A stretch of DNA of 64,000 nucleotides from Streptomyces sp. SLBN-31 (lineage in GTDB: Bacteria > Actinomycetota > Actinomycetes > Streptomycetales > Streptomycetaceae). Below the pieces are notes generated by a model that made no database searches, was not told where the DNA came from, and worked only from the letters and a program-made list of their open reading frames with translations. The position numbers and the translations under genes were made by a program. Below, in pieces: positions 34,208-43,705 of this stretch (positions are counted from its first letter, which is position 1; each line of letters begins with the position of its first letter). The DNA lies in NCBI RefSeq assembly GCF_006715395.1, contig NZ_VFNC01000002.1, forward strand, positions 3,720,001 to 3,784,000. The letters are read 5' to 3'.

Positions 34208-35125
34208 GTGAGCCAGGTCCTCCACACACCGCCCTCGACGCCGGCCGCGACCGACGACGACCTCGCGGCCCTCGCCGCCCGCCACGGCCTCACGGTCAGC
34301 GGTGCCCGCCCCTCCCTGCCCGAGTACGTCCGGCAGCTGTGGGCCCGGCGCCACTTCATCACCGCGTTCGCCACCGCCAAGCTCACCGCGCAGTACAGCC
34401 AGGCGAAGCTCGGCCAGGTCTGGCAGGTCATGACACCGCTGCTGAACGCGGCGGTGTACTACTTCATCTTCGGCGTCCTGCTGCACACCAAGAAGGGCGT
34501 GCCGGACTACATCCCGTTCCTGGTCACGGGCGTGTTCATCTGGACGTTCACGCAGAGCTCGATCCTGACCGGCACCCGCGCGATCTCTGGCAACCTCGGG
34601 CTGGTGCGCGCCCTGCACTTCCCCCGGGCCGCCCTGCCGATCTCCTTCTGCCTGCAGCAGTTGCAGCAGCTGTTGTTCTCCATGGCCGCCCTGGTCGTGA
34701 TCCTGCTCTGCTTCGGCGTCCCGGTCTCCGCCTCCTGGGTGCTGGCGATCCCGGCGCTGGTCCTGCAGTTCTGTTTCAATGCCGGCTTCGCGATGATCAT
34801 GGCCCGGATGGGCGCCAAGACACCGGACATCGCCCAGCTGATGCCGTTCGTGCTGCGCACCTGGATGTACGTCTCGGGCGTCATGTGGAACATCGACAAG
34901 CTGACCGGCGAGCACAGCGGCCTGCCGAGCTGGGTGAACCCGGTGCTCAAGGCCCAGCCCGCCGCCGTGTACATCGACCTGATGCGCTACGCCCTGATCG
35001 ACAGCTTCCACGCCAAGCAGCTGCCGCCGCACGTGTGGCCGCTTGCGGTCGGGTGGGCCCTGGTCCTGGGCGTCGGTGGCTTCATCTACTTCTGGAAGGC
35101 TGAGGAGACCTACGGCCGTGGCTGA
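34208..35125 (+). CDS. Polysaccharide/teichoic acid ABC exporter, permease (TagG/Wzm type)
   Basis: 305 residues from GTG 34208. ABC-2 family: a soluble start, an amphipathic segment (LWARRHFITAFATAKLTAQYSQAKLGQVWQV) and six TM helices, with the VYYFIFGVLL, FLVTGVFIWTFTQSSI, SMAALVVILLCFGVPV and MYVSGVMWNIDKL blocks of TagG-type proteins. It exports lipid-linked wall polymer across the membrane with the ATPase downstream. The start at 34115 (GTG) is rejected because the 31 extra codons have only about 65 percent G/C at third positions, far below the gene. Controlled presumably by the divergent TetR. Confidence 0.9.
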   Translation: MSQVLHTPPSTPAATDDDLAALAARHGLTVSGARPSLPEYVRQLWARRHFITAFATAKLTAQYSQAKLGQVWQVMTPLLNAAVYYFIFGVLLHTKKGVPDYIPFLVTGVFIWTFTQSSILTGTRAISGNLGLVRALHFPRAALPISFCLQQLQQLLFSMAALVVILLCFGVPVSASWVLAIPALVLQFCFNAGFAMIMARMGAKTPDIAQLMPFVLRTWMYVSGVMWNIDKLTGEHSGLPSWVNPVLKAQPAAVYIDLMRYALIDSFHAKQLPPHVWPLAVGWALVLGVGGFIYFWKAEETYGRG

Positions 35126-35972
35126 GCAGACCTTCGAGATCACCGACCGGATCCCCGCCGGCACCGTGCCCGGCGAGCTGATCCCGACGATCGTCGTCGA
35201 CGGCGTCGACATCGTCTACCGCGTCAACGGCACCGGCGCCGGCAGGGGCTCCGCCACCGCCGCCCTCAACCGCATGCTGCGCCGTCAGCAGACCGAGCAG
35301 GCGGCCGGCGTGCGCAAGGTGCACGCCGTCAAGAACGTGTCGTTCGTCGCCTACAAGGGCGAGGCGATCGGCCTCATCGGCACCAACGGCTCCGGCAAGT
35401 CGACCCTGCTCAAGGCGATCGCGGGCCTGCTGCCGGTGGAGAACGGCCACATCTACACCAACGGCCAGCCCTCCCTCCTCGGCGTCAACGCGGCCCTGAT
35501 GGGCGATCTGACCGGCGAGAAGAACGTCTTCCTCGGCGGTCTGGCGATGGGCATGTCCCGCGAGGAGATCAAGGACCGCTACCAGTCCATCGTCGACTTC
35601 TCCGGCATCAACGAGAAGGGCGACTTCATCACCCTCCCCATGCGGACGTACTCCTCCGGCATGGGCGCCCGTCTGCGCTTCTCCATCGCCGCCGCCAAGG
35701 ACCACGACGTCCTCCTCATCGACGAGGCGCTCGCCACCGGCGACCGGTCCTTCCAGAAGCGGTCCGAGCAGCGCATCCGCGAACTGCGGCAGCAGGCGGG
35801 CACGGTGTTCCTGGTCAGCCACAACAACAAGTCGATCCGCGACACCTGCGAACGCGTGCTGTGGCTGGAGCGCGGCGAACTGCGCATGGACGGCCCGACC
35901 GAGGAGGTCATGGCGGCGTACGAGGAGTTCACCGGCGGCGCCGACAAGCCCAAGCCCAAAAAGGCCGCCTGA
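35118..35972 (+). CDS. Polysaccharide/teichoic acid ABC exporter, ATPase (TagH/Wzt type)
   Basis: 284 residues, GTG overlapping the permease end by 8 bp behind a GGAG box. Walker A GTNGSGKST, the polymer-exporter signature region MRTYSSGMGARLRFSIAAA, Walker B VLLIDEALATGD and switch VFLVSHNNKSI. The residues before the ABC domain (IVVDGVDIVYRVNGTGAG) are typical of TagH. There is no C-terminal carbohydrate-binding domain, so polymer end recognition like that of some Wzt proteins is not expected. Forms the exporter with the preceding permease. Confidence 0.93.
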   Translation: MAEQTFEITDRIPAGTVPGELIPTIVVDGVDIVYRVNGTGAGRGSATAALNRMLRRQQTEQAAGVRKVHAVKNVSFVAYKGEAIGLIGTNGSGKSTLLKAIAGLLPVENGHIYTNGQPSLLGVNAALMGDLTGEKNVFLGGLAMGMSREEIKDRYQSIVDFSGINEKGDFITLPMRTYSSGMGARLRFSIAAAKDHDVLLIDEALATGDRSFQKRSEQRIRELRQQAGTVFLVSHNNKSIRDTCERVLWLERGELRMDGPTEEVMAAYEEFTGGADKPKPKKAA

Positions 35973-35988
35973 GCCGCCGTAGGGCGAG

Positions 35989-36023
35989 AGGGCGCCCCGA
36001 GCCGGACCGGCTCGGGGCGCCCT
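35989..36023. terminator. Bidirectional 16-bp hairpin terminator
   Basis: Perfect arms 35989-36004 and 36008-36023 with a 3-nt loop, between the convergent exporter ATPase and NAD-GDH genes. Confidence 0.85.
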
Positions 36024-36047
36024 TCGTCGTGGCGGGCGTACCGCCGA

Positions 36048-39000
36048 CTACGAGTGCGTCCGCAGCAAGGTGCGCATCGTCCGCATCGCCACCGACAGGT
36101 TGGCGAGGTCGAACGTCTCCGAACCCTGGATCTCCTCCAGCGTGGTGCGCGCCCGGCCGAGGATCGCCGCGTTCTTCTCCTCCCAGGCCTTGAAGCGCTG
36201 CTCGGGGGTCGAGGTGCCGTTGCCCACCGCCAGGACGTCCGCCGTCAGCGCCGCGTGGGCCGCGAAGAGGTCCTCACGGATGGAGGCGCGGGCCATGGAC
36301 TGCCAGCGGTCGGCGCGCGGCAGCTCGATGATGCGGTCCATGAGCTGGGCGATGTGCAGCCGGTCGGCGAGGTCGTAGTACACCTCGGCGACATCCATCG
36401 GGTCCCTGCCCATGCGGTCGCCGATCGAGACGATGTCCAGCGCCGGGAAGGCGGAGGAGAACCCGGCCACGCGCGTGGCCAGTTCGTCCGGAACGCCGGC
36501 GTCCGTCAGCTCGTCGTAGATCTTCTGCCACCACTCCAGGTCCGCGCCGCGCAGCAGCTTCGGCAGCTGCTGCCAGACCTGCTCGACGCGCTCGGCGAAG
36601 AACTCGACCGTCTCGGCCAGCTGCAGAGGCTGCGGCCGGTTGTTGAGCAGCCAGCGCGTACCGCGCTCGACCAGGCGGCGGGAGTGCAGACGGATACGGG
36701 TCTGCACGGCGGCCTCGACCCGGTTGTCCAGCTCCTCGACCGCGTCCCACACCGGCGCCGAGCAGAAGATCGCCCGCGCCGCGGTCTGCGCCCGCACGAT
36801 CTCCTCCAGCGAGGCACCGGTCTCCTCGCGCAGACGGTGCAGGTACGTCGTACCGCCCGTGTTGACCGTGTCGTTGACCAGGACGGTCGTGACGATCTCG
36901 CGGCGCAGCGGGTGGCTGTCGATGAACTCGGGGAACTGCTCGCGCAGCGCCGTCGGGAAGTACGCGTGCAGCAGACCGCGCAGGTACGCGTCGTCCGGCA
37001 GGGACGTGTGCAGCAGCTCGTCGGCGACCGTGATCTTCGTGTACGCCATCAGGACGGCCGTCTCCGGGCCCGTCAGCCCCTGTGCGGCGCCGAGGCGCTC
37101 GCGGATCTGACGGTCGGTGGGCAGGAACTCCAGCGCCCGGTCGAGGTGGCCCTCGCGCACCAGGTGGCGGATGAACCGCTGCTGGGCGTGGAGCATGTCC
37201 TTCGACTGGGCGAGGGCGTTGGCGAGCGCCGTGTTCTGCGCGTAGTTGTTGCGCAGGACCAGCCGGCCCACCTCGTCGGTCATCTCGGCGAGCAGCTTGT
37301 TGCGCTGCTTGACGGTCATGTCGCCCTCGGTGACCAGGCCGTTGAGCAGGATCTTGATGTTCACCTCGTGGTCGGAGGTGTCCACGCCCGCGCTGTTGTC
37401 GATCGCGTCCGTGTTGATCTTGCCGCCGTGCCGGGCGAACTCGATCCGGCCCAGCTGGGTCAGGCCCAGGTTGCCGCCCTCGCCGACGACCTTGACCTGC
37501 AGGTCGGCGCCGTCGACGCGGATCGGGTCGTTGGCCTTGTCGCCGACGTCCGCGTGGGACTCGGTGGACGCCTTGACGTACGTACCGATGCCGCCGTTCC
37601 ACAGCAGGTCCACCGGCGCCTGCAGGATGGCCCGCATCAGGTCGGCCGGGGTCATCTTGGAGATCTTGCCCTCGATACCCAGGGCCTCGCGGATGTGCGA
37701 GTTGAGCGGGATGGCCTTGGCGGTGCGCGGGAACACGCCGCCGCCGGCCGAGATCAGCTCGGTGTCGTAGTCGGCCCAGCTGGAGCGCGGCAGCTCGAAG
37801 ATGCGGCGGCGCTCGGCGTAGGAGGTGGCCGCGTCCGGATTCGGGTCGATGAAGATGTGCCGGTGGTCGAAGGCGGCGACCAGGCGGATGTGCTCGCTGA
37901 GCAGCATGCCGTTGCCGAACACGTCACCGGACATGTCACCGATGCCGACGACCGTGAAGTCCTCGCTCTGCGTGTCGACGCCGAGCTCGCGGAAGTGCCG
38001 CTTGACGGACTCCCAGGCACCGCGGGCGGTGATGCCCATGCCCTTGTGGTCGTAGCCGGCCGAGCCGCCGGAGGCGAAGGCGTCGCCGAGCCAGAAGTTG
38101 TACTTCTCGGCGACCCCGTTGGCGATGTCGGAGAAGGTCGCGGTGCCCTTGTCGGCGGCGACGACGAGGTAGGTGTCCTCCTCGTCGTGCCGGACGACGT
38201 CCTGCGGGGGCACGACCTCGCCCGCGACCATGTTGTCGGTGATGTCGAGCAGGCCGGAGATGAACATCTTGTAGCTGGCGATGCCCTCGGCCAGCCACGC
38301 GTCCCGGTCCACCGCCGGGTCCGGCAGCTGCTTGGCGACGAAGCCGCCCTTGGCGCCGACCGGCACGATGACGGTGTTCTTCACCATCTGCGCCTTGACC
38401 AGGCCGAGGATCTCGGTACGGAAGTCCTCACGCCGGTCGGACCAGCGCAGACCGCCGCGGGCGACCTTGCCGAAGCGCAGGTGCACGCCCTCGACGCGCG
38501 GCGAGTAGACCCAGATCTCGAACGCCGGGCGCGGCGCGGGCAGGTCGGGGATCGCCTGCGGGTCGAACTTCATGGAGACGTAGTCGTGCGGCCTGCCGCC
38601 CGTGGCCTCCTGGAAGAAGTTTGTCCGCAGGGTCGCCTTGATGACGGTGAGGAAGGACCTGAGGATCCGGTCCTCGTCGAGGCTCGCGACCTGGTCGAGC
38701 GCCGCGTCGACCTCTTCGAGGAGGGCGTCGACGATCTCGTGGCCCGCACGCTGGCGGTCCGGCGACATCCGCGCCTCGAACAGGGAGACGAGCAGCCGAG
38801 TGGTGTGGACGTTGTTGCGGAGGGTGTCCTCCATGTAGTCCTGCGAGAAGGTGGAGCCCGCCTGCCGCAGGTACTTGGCGTACGCCCGCAGCACCATCGC
38901 CTGGCGCCAGTTCAGGCCGGCGCTCAGCACGAGCGCGTTGAAGCCGTCGTTCTCGGCCTTGCCGGTCCAGGTGGCCGCGAAGGCGTCCTGGACGCGCTCG

Positions 39001-40994
39001 CGGGCGTCGTCGCCGAGGTAGTCTCCGCTGCCGTTCTGCGCCTTGGGCATGCGCAGGCCGAAGTCGTAGATCCAGGCGGTGGTGCGGTCCGCGCAGCGCA
39101 GTTCGTACGGCCGCTCGTCCGTGACCTCGACGCCGAGCCGGCTGAGGACCGGCAGCACCGCGGACAGGGAGACTGCCTTGCCCCGGCGGTAGATCTTGAA
39201 CCGGCGCTCCTCCGGCGCCGCGCCCACCGGCTCGTACAGGCTGAGCGAGAAGTCCTGGCCGCTCTGCTCCTGGGCCTCGCTGAGCTGTTCCAGGTGGACC
39301 AGGTCGGCGACGGCGGCCCGCGGGGTGTGGTCGGCCTTGTAGCCCTCGGTGAAGGCGTTGTTGTAGCGGCGCAGCAGCTCGGCGGCCTTCTCCTCGCCGC
39401 ACTCGGCGTTCAGCGCCTCCGCGAAACCGTCGGCCCAGGAACGGGCGGCCTCCACCAGGCGCGCCTCGATGCGCTCCTTGTCGGTGTCCGACAGCTCGGG
39501 CAGCTCGGTGCCCTGCGGGACGCGGACCACGAAGTGCAGCCGGGACAGGATCGACTCGGTGTTCCAGGCGGTGAAGTCGACGCTGATGCCGCCGAGTTCC
39601 TCCTTGAGGATGTCGATGATCCGCAGGCGCACACCGGTGGTGTAGCGGTCGCGCGGAAGGTAGACGAGGGCCGAGTAGTAGCGGCCGTACTCGTCCTGGC
39701 GCAGGTAGAGGCGCAGCCGCCGGCGCTCCTGCAGGTACAGCACGGACGTGACGATGGACTGCAGTTCGTCGGCCGGCGTCTGGAACAGCTCGTCGCGCGG
39801 GTAGGTCTCCAGGATCTGCAGAAGGTCGCGGCCGTCGTGGCTGTTGGGCGAGAACCCGGCGCGCCGCAGGACCTCGTCGACCTTGCGGCGGATGACGGGG
39901 ACCCGGCGCACCGACTCGGTGTACGCGACGGAGGAGAACAGGCCGAGGAAGCGGCGCTCACCGATGACGTTGCCCTGCGCGTCGAACTTCTTGACGCCGA
40001 TGTAGTCCAGGTACGACGGCCGGTGCACGGTGGCACGGCTGTTGGCCTTGGTCAGGATCAGGAGCTTGTGCTCGCGGGCCTTGGCGCGGGCGTCGGCGGG
40101 CAGCCGCTCGAAGGACGGGCTGACCGGGTGGCCCTCCTCGCCCGCGTGGTGCGGGTCGGAGCGCAGGATGCCGAGTCCGGTGCCGGGGACGGCGGCCAGG
40201 GAGTCGTCCTCGCGCAGCTGGTACTCGCGGTAGCCGAGGAAGGTGAAGTGGTCGGCGGACAGCCAGCGCAGCAGCTCGCGGGCCTCCTCGATCTCCTGCT
40301 CGCGCAGGTCGGACGCGACGGGCTCGGCGGGCAGCTCCTCGGCCATGCGCAGCGCGGCGTCGCGCATCTTGTCCCAGTCCTCGACGGCCTCGCGGACGTC
40401 GGACAGGACCCGCAGCAGGTCGGCGGTGATCTGCTTGAGGTCCCCGCGGTCGGTCTCGCGGTCGATCTCGACGTGGATCCAGGACTCGACGTGCGCGTCG
40501 TGCGGCAGACTGGCGCCCGGCTTCGCGGGGAGCACCTCGATGAGCTTGCCGGCCACATCGCGCCGCACGACGATCTGCGGGTGGATGACGACGTGGATGC
40601 CACGCCCCTGCCGGGTCAGTTCGTTGGTGACGGAGTCCACGAGGAAGGGCATGTCGTCGGTGACCACCTCGACGACCGAGTGGCTGCACATCCACCCGTT
40701 CTCCTCGACCGTGGGCGTGTGCACCCGCACGCTGGCCGTGCCCTGGGGGCGGTTCTCGGCCAGTCGGTAGTGCGAGAGCGCGGCTCCGAAGACGTCGACC
40801 GGGTCGCGGCCGCCCAGGTCTTCCGGAGCGGTGTGCAGGTAGTAGCGCTGGAGGAACGCGAGCACGGTCTCCCGGTCGGGCGTGCTCCCGTCCGCCGTCC
40901 CGGTCGGTAGATGCCCCCCGACCGGGCTGTTCTCAGCTACCCGAGCAGCCCTCTCCAGCAGCTCGGCCTTGGCTTCGTCCAGCTTGGTCTGCAT
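36048..40994 (-). CDS. gdhB: NAD-specific glutamate dehydrogenase, 180-kDa class
   Basis: 1648 residues, the length of the large (L180) GDH class known from Streptomyces and Pseudomonas. It converts glutamate to 2-oxoglutarate with NAD, mostly for catabolism. A long N-terminal half with ACT-like segments (VHTPTVEENGWMCSHSVVEVVTDDMPFLVDSV) regulates activity; the catalytic core lies about 800-1250: RGGLRWSDR, VIVPVGAKGGFVAKQLP (Lys near 883), GIGDMSGDVFGNGML and VVGEGGNLGLTQLGR for NAD binding; an extended C-terminal domain follows. ATG 40994. Upstream is a 543-bp gene-free stretch. Confidence 0.97.
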   Translation of the reverse strand: MQTKLDEAKAELLERAARVAENSPVGGHLPTGTADGSTPDRETVLAFLQRYYLHTAPEDLGGRDPVDVFGAALSHYRLAENRPQGTASVRVHTPTVEENGWMCSHSVVEVVTDDMPFLVDSVTNELTRQGRGIHVVIHPQIVVRRDVAGKLIEVLPAKPGASLPHDAHVESWIHVEIDRETDRGDLKQITADLLRVLSDVREAVEDWDKMRDAALRMAEELPAEPVASDLREQEIEEARELLRWLSADHFTFLGYREYQLREDDSLAAVPGTGLGILRSDPHHAGEEGHPVSPSFERLPADARAKAREHKLLILTKANSRATVHRPSYLDYIGVKKFDAQGNVIGERRFLGLFSSVAYTESVRRVPVIRRKVDEVLRRAGFSPNSHDGRDLLQILETYPRDELFQTPADELQSIVTSVLYLQERRRLRLYLRQDEYGRYYSALVYLPRDRYTTGVRLRIIDILKEELGGISVDFTAWNTESILSRLHFVVRVPQGTELPELSDTDKERIEARLVEAARSWADGFAEALNAECGEEKAAELLRRYNNAFTEGYKADHTPRAAVADLVHLEQLSEAQEQSGQDFSLSLYEPVGAAPEERRFKIYRRGKAVSLSAVLPVLSRLGVEVTDERPYELRCADRTTAWIYDFGLRMPKAQNGSGDYLGDDARERVQDAFAATWTGKAENDGFNALVLSAGLNWRQAMVLRAYAKYLRQAGSTFSQDYMEDTLRNNVHTTRLLVSLFEARMSPDRQRAGHEIVDALLEEVDAALDQVASLDEDRILRSFLTVIKATLRTNFFQEATGGRPHDYVSMKFDPQAIPDLPAPRPAFEIWVYSPRVEGVHLRFGKVARGGLRWSDRREDFRTEILGLVKAQMVKNTVIVPVGAKGGFVAKQLPDPAVDRDAWLAEGIASYKMFISGLLDITDNMVAGEVVPPQDVVRHDEEDTYLVVAADKGTATFSDIANGVAEKYNFWLGDAFASGGSAGYDHKGMGITARGAWESVKRHFRELGVDTQSEDFTVVGIGDMSGDVFGNGMLLSEHIRLVAAFDHRHIFIDPNPDAATSYAERRRIFELPRSSWADYDTELISAGGGVFPRTAKAIPLNSHIREALGIEGKISKMTPADLMRAILQAPVDLLWNGGIGTYVKASTESHADVGDKANDPIRVDGADLQVKVVGEGGNLGLTQLGRIEFARHGGKINTDAIDNSAGVDTSDHEVNIKILLNGLVTEGDMTVKQRNKLLAEMTDEVGRLVLRNNYAQNTALANALAQSKDMLHAQQRFIRHLVREGHLDRALEFLPTDRQIRERLGAAQGLTGPETAVLMAYTKITVADELLHTSLPDDAYLRGLLHAYFPTALREQFPEFIDSHPLRREIVTTVLVNDTVNTGGTTYLHRLREETGASLEEIVRAQTAARAIFCSAPVWDAVEELDNRVEAAVQTRIRLHSRRLVERGTRWLLNNRPQPLQLAETVEFFAERVEQVWQQLPKLLRGADLEWWQKIYDELTDAGVPDELATRVAGFSSAFPALDIVSIGDRMGRDPMDVAEVYYDLADRLHIAQLMDRIIELPRADRWQSMARASIREDLFAAHAALTADVLAVGNGTSTPEQRFKAWEEKNAAILGRARTTLEEIQGSETFDLANLSVAMRTMRTLLRTHS

Positions 40995-41537
40995 TGTCCT
41001 CTGGCTCCTGTCGCGCGCCGTTGCGTGACGTAGAAGGAAGTACGGTCTCTTCCCCTGCGGCTCGTCGCCACGGCCCGGGTTCTCCGGTCTGCTCCGACGC
41101 TATGCCGCTAGGTGAGATGAGCGGGGGGTTATCAGCCATTCTCGACGCGCCCGTGGGATGTGACGCTGCTCTCGGCATCGCCTGTTCCAGGGGTGTGTAC
41201 GGCGTCCTGGGGACCCTTGCGATCCCGTCCCGCCCGCGAGGACCAGCGACCGCCGCCCGGCCACGGAGGTGTTCCGTGCTCGTCGGGCGCAGGGCAGGGG
41301 CGACGTTGCCCCCGCGAGCTATCGCGCTGATCACGCCACCAAGGCTATCGCTCCTTACAGGGGGCCCGTCATGAGCCGTATGTGTACAAAACCCGGTGCG
41401 GAACTTTGACGTTCTGCACAGGGGCGAAACGCCTCACAAGACACTAGAGACCACCTTTCCCGTCCATCCTCCACTGCCCCGCCTCCGCCGATGCAGACCC
41501 CCTTGGCAAGCGCGCCCGGCGGAGGCACGTTGCCGAC
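40995..41537. other. 543-bp intergenic region between gdh and the DJ-1 gene
   Basis: No convincing gene on either strand. It must hold the divergent promoters of gdh (minus) and the PfpI-like gene (plus). Visible elements are a short hairpin GGGGC-GACGTT-GCCCC near 41297-41312 and a TTGACG hexamer at 41408-41413 with no matching -10. A 133-codon minus frame here was rejected (see list). Confidence 0.5.
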
Positions 41538-42104
41538 ATGACAGCGAAAATCCTCATCGTCACCGGCGACGCGGCCGAGTCGCTCGAGGTCCTGTACCCC
41601 TACCAGCGCCTGCGCGAGGAGGGCTACGAGGTCCACATTGCGGCCCCGGCCCGCAAGAAGCTGCGGTTCGTCGTCCACGACTTCGAACCCGGCTTCGACA
41701 CCTACACCGAGAAGCCCGGCTACACCTGGCCCGCCGACCTGGCCTTCGCCGAGGTCGAACCCGGCCAGTACGCGGCCCTGGTCATCCCCGGCGGCCGGGC
41801 CCCCGAGTACCTGCGCAACGACCCCGAGCTGCGCAAGATCCTCAAGTCCTTCTTCGACGCCGACAAGCCGGTGGCCCAGATCTGCCACGGTCCCCTGCTC
41901 ACCGCCGCGGTCGACGGCCTCCGCGGCCGCCGCGTCACGGCGTATCCGGCGCTGGAACCGGACATGCAGTCCGCCGGCGCCGACTTCCAGGACGCGGAGG
42001 CGGTGGTGGACGGCACCCTGGTGTCCGCGCGGGCCTGGCCGGACCATTCGGCGTGGATGCGGGAGTTCCTGACGGTGCTGAGGGCCAAGGCACCGGTGAC
42101 GTGA
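41538..42104 (+). CDS. DJ-1/PfpI family protein
   Basis: 188 residues of the class-I glutamine amidotransferase-like fold. The nucleophile elbow is AQICHGPLL with Cys116; a conserved Glu lies in the N-terminal part (AESLEVLYPYQRL) and PGGRAPEYLR follows the family pattern. This subgroup includes general stress proteins, glyoxalase/deglycase-like enzymes and proteases of the PfpI type; which activity applies cannot be told. It stands alone between gdh and the HAD gene, the latter convergent. Confidence 0.88.
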   Translation: MTAKILIVTGDAAESLEVLYPYQRLREEGYEVHIAAPARKKLRFVVHDFEPGFDTYTEKPGYTWPADLAFAEVEPGQYAALVIPGGRAPEYLRNDPELRKILKSFFDADKPVAQICHGPLLTAAVDGLRGRRVTAYPALEPDMQSAGADFQDAEAVVDGTLVSARAWPDHSAWMREFLTVLRAKAPVT

Positions 42105-42148
42105 TGTCGGCACCGGTGCTTTGACGTAGGCGGTGGTGGTGTCGGCGG

Positions 42149-42814
42149 TCAGGCGGCCAGCCGCTCCGCCTCCACGACCGCCTCCGCCAGGGTGTCCACC
42201 ACCGGCACGCCGACCTCCTCGAGGCTGGCCCGTCCGTGCGAGCCCCCGGTGTAGAGCACGGCCCGCGCCCCCACGTGCATGGCGGCCACGGCGTCGTCCG
42301 CGGCGTCGCCGATCACCACCGTCCGCCCGGGATCGATCCCGCGCAGCGACGCCAGGTGCCGCACCATGTGCTCTGCCTTGCTGCCGCCGGACGGCCCGGT
42401 CCGCCCGTCGACGCGTATGAAGTGGGCCTCGATCCCGAAGCCGCGCACCAGAGGCACCAGTTCGTCGTGCACGTACATGCTCAGGATCGACTGGCTGCGC
42501 CCCGCCGACGTCCACCCGGTGAGCAGTTCCACCGCTCCCTCGGCCAGCCCGCACCTCACCCGGTGCTCGGCGTAGTACCGGTGGAAGACCTCGTCCATGA
42601 GCTCCCACTCGGCGTCCGTAGGCAGCCGTCCCAGCAGCCGCTCGTAGAACTTCGGCACCGGCACGCAGTACAGCGCCCGGTACTGCTCCATGGTGATCGG
42701 CTCCAGGCCAAGCTCGGCGAACGCCGCGTTGGTCGCCCCGATGATCGCGTCGTTGTCGTGGAACAGCGTCCCGTTCCAGTCCCACACGATGTGTGCCCCT
42801 GCTTGCTTCCCCAT
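42149..42814 (-). CDS. HAD-superfamily phosphatase
   Basis: 221 residues. Motif I is VWDWNGTLFHD (nucleophile Asp12; the usual DxDGT has Asn in place of the second Asp-Gly spacing, as in phosphoglycolate-phosphatase-like members), a helical cap follows, then SILSMY with motif II Ser, KAEHMVRHL with motif III Lys and VVIGDAADDAVAAMHVGARAV for motif IV. Probably a small-metabolite phosphatase. ATG 42814 begins MGKQAGAHIVWD; no strong ribosome site. The HAD gene and the next gene (DUF6912) run the same way with a 64-bp gap. Confidence 0.88.
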   Translation of the reverse strand: MGKQAGAHIVWDWNGTLFHDNDAIIGATNAAFAELGLEPITMEQYRALYCVPVPKFYERLLGRLPTDAEWELMDEVFHRYYAEHRVRCGLAEGAVELLTGWTSAGRSQSILSMYVHDELVPLVRGFGIEAHFIRVDGRTGPSGGSKAEHMVRHLASLRGIDPGRTVVIGDAADDAVAAMHVGARAVLYTGGSHGRASLEEVGVPVVDTLAEAVVEAERLAA

Positions 42815-42878
42815 GCAGAAAACGTACCCGCCGCCACTGACAATCAAGAGGCCGGCCGGTCGCGAGGAGCGGAAGCGC

Positions 42879-43394
42879 TCAGTCCGCGAGCCCCACCAGG
42901 TTGGGGATCTCCTGCGTCGCGTACCACAGCAGCTCGTGGTCCTCGGCACCGTCCACCACGAACTGCGCGTCGTCGTCCCCGCCGTCCGCCGCCTCCAGCG
43001 CGTCGGCCGCCGCGGCCACGTCCGCCTCCGCGTCGTCGAGGTCGACGTGCACGGCGGCCGCCTTGGCCAGCGCCACGGCTCCGGTGACCCGCACCTCGCC
43101 CAGCGCCGCCGGGTCGAGCCCGCGGTCGGGGTCGGCGGACGCGGCACCGTCCGGCACGTCGACGGCGACCACGACCCGGCGGCGCGCGGCGCCGGGGTCG
43201 GCGGCCAGCAGCCGCAGCGAGGCCAGCGCGGCACGGTTCAGCGCCGCGTACTCCAGTTCCTCGATGTCGTCCGACAGGTACCACTCGCGCAACGCGGGCG
43301 TGACGGCGTACGCGACGAACGGTCCACTGGCCAACTCGCCCGTCTTGTACGCCTCGGCGAGCCCGGGGAGGGTCAGGGGGACGTAGACGCGCAT
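42879..43394 (-). CDS. DUF6912-type conserved actinobacterial protein
   Basis: 171 residues, soluble, acidic. It starts MRVYVPLTLPGLAEAYKTGEL and contains PFVAYAVTPALREWYLSDDIEELEYAAL, features I associate with the DUF6912 family of actinobacteria. No catalytic motif or membrane segment is visible. It is upstream of the HAD gene on the same strand and may be co-transcribed with it. Function unknown. Confidence 0.75.
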   Translation of the reverse strand: MRVYVPLTLPGLAEAYKTGELASGPFVAYAVTPALREWYLSDDIEELEYAALNRAALASLRLLAADPGAARRRVVVAVDVPDGAASADPDRGLDPAALGEVRVTGAVALAKAAAVHVDLDDAEADVAAAADALEAADGGDDDAQFVVDGAEDHELLWYATQEIPNLVGLAD

Positions 43395-43705
43395 GCTGGC
43401 CGCTTTCCTGTTCGTCGGGGTCGAAGACCTTGCGGAGGGCCTTCAGGATACGCGCGGGGGTCCCCTTTCGAGTTCCCAGCCGTGACGCCCGGGCCGTCGA
43501 CCCGCGTCCCGCGATTCACTCCCCTCCTCCGTGCGAACACGGGCCCGAGGGTCCCTCGATCACCCTGATAGGTGAAGTTCTTGTCCGCCCCGACGCGGAC
43601 GCAACCATCCTTGCCGCCGGCGACCGCGACCCCGTACAAGATCCCCAACGCCAAGTTACCGACCGGTACTGGCGGTCTCGAGAACCGAGGAAACGGGGAC
43701 TTTCC
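43395..43705 (+). promoter_or_regulatory. Promoter region of the Rv3235-family gene
   Basis: 311 bp without a gene. TTGCCG (43611-43616) and TACAAG (43635-43640) with an 18-bp spacer look like a vegetative promoter, about 60 bp before the downstream ATG. The opposite side holds the start region of the DUF6912 gene. Confidence 0.4.

Noticed and set aside
36054..40910. 1618-codon open frame antisense to gdh
   Set aside because: The sense strand encodes an unmistakable NAD-GDH; long antisense frames are expected in very GC-rich coding DNA.
40933..41334. 133-codon minus-strand frame overlapping the gdh start
   Set aside because: No ribosome site at proper distance, no recognisable domain, overlaps the certain gdh start by 62 bp and has composition of non-coding sequence.
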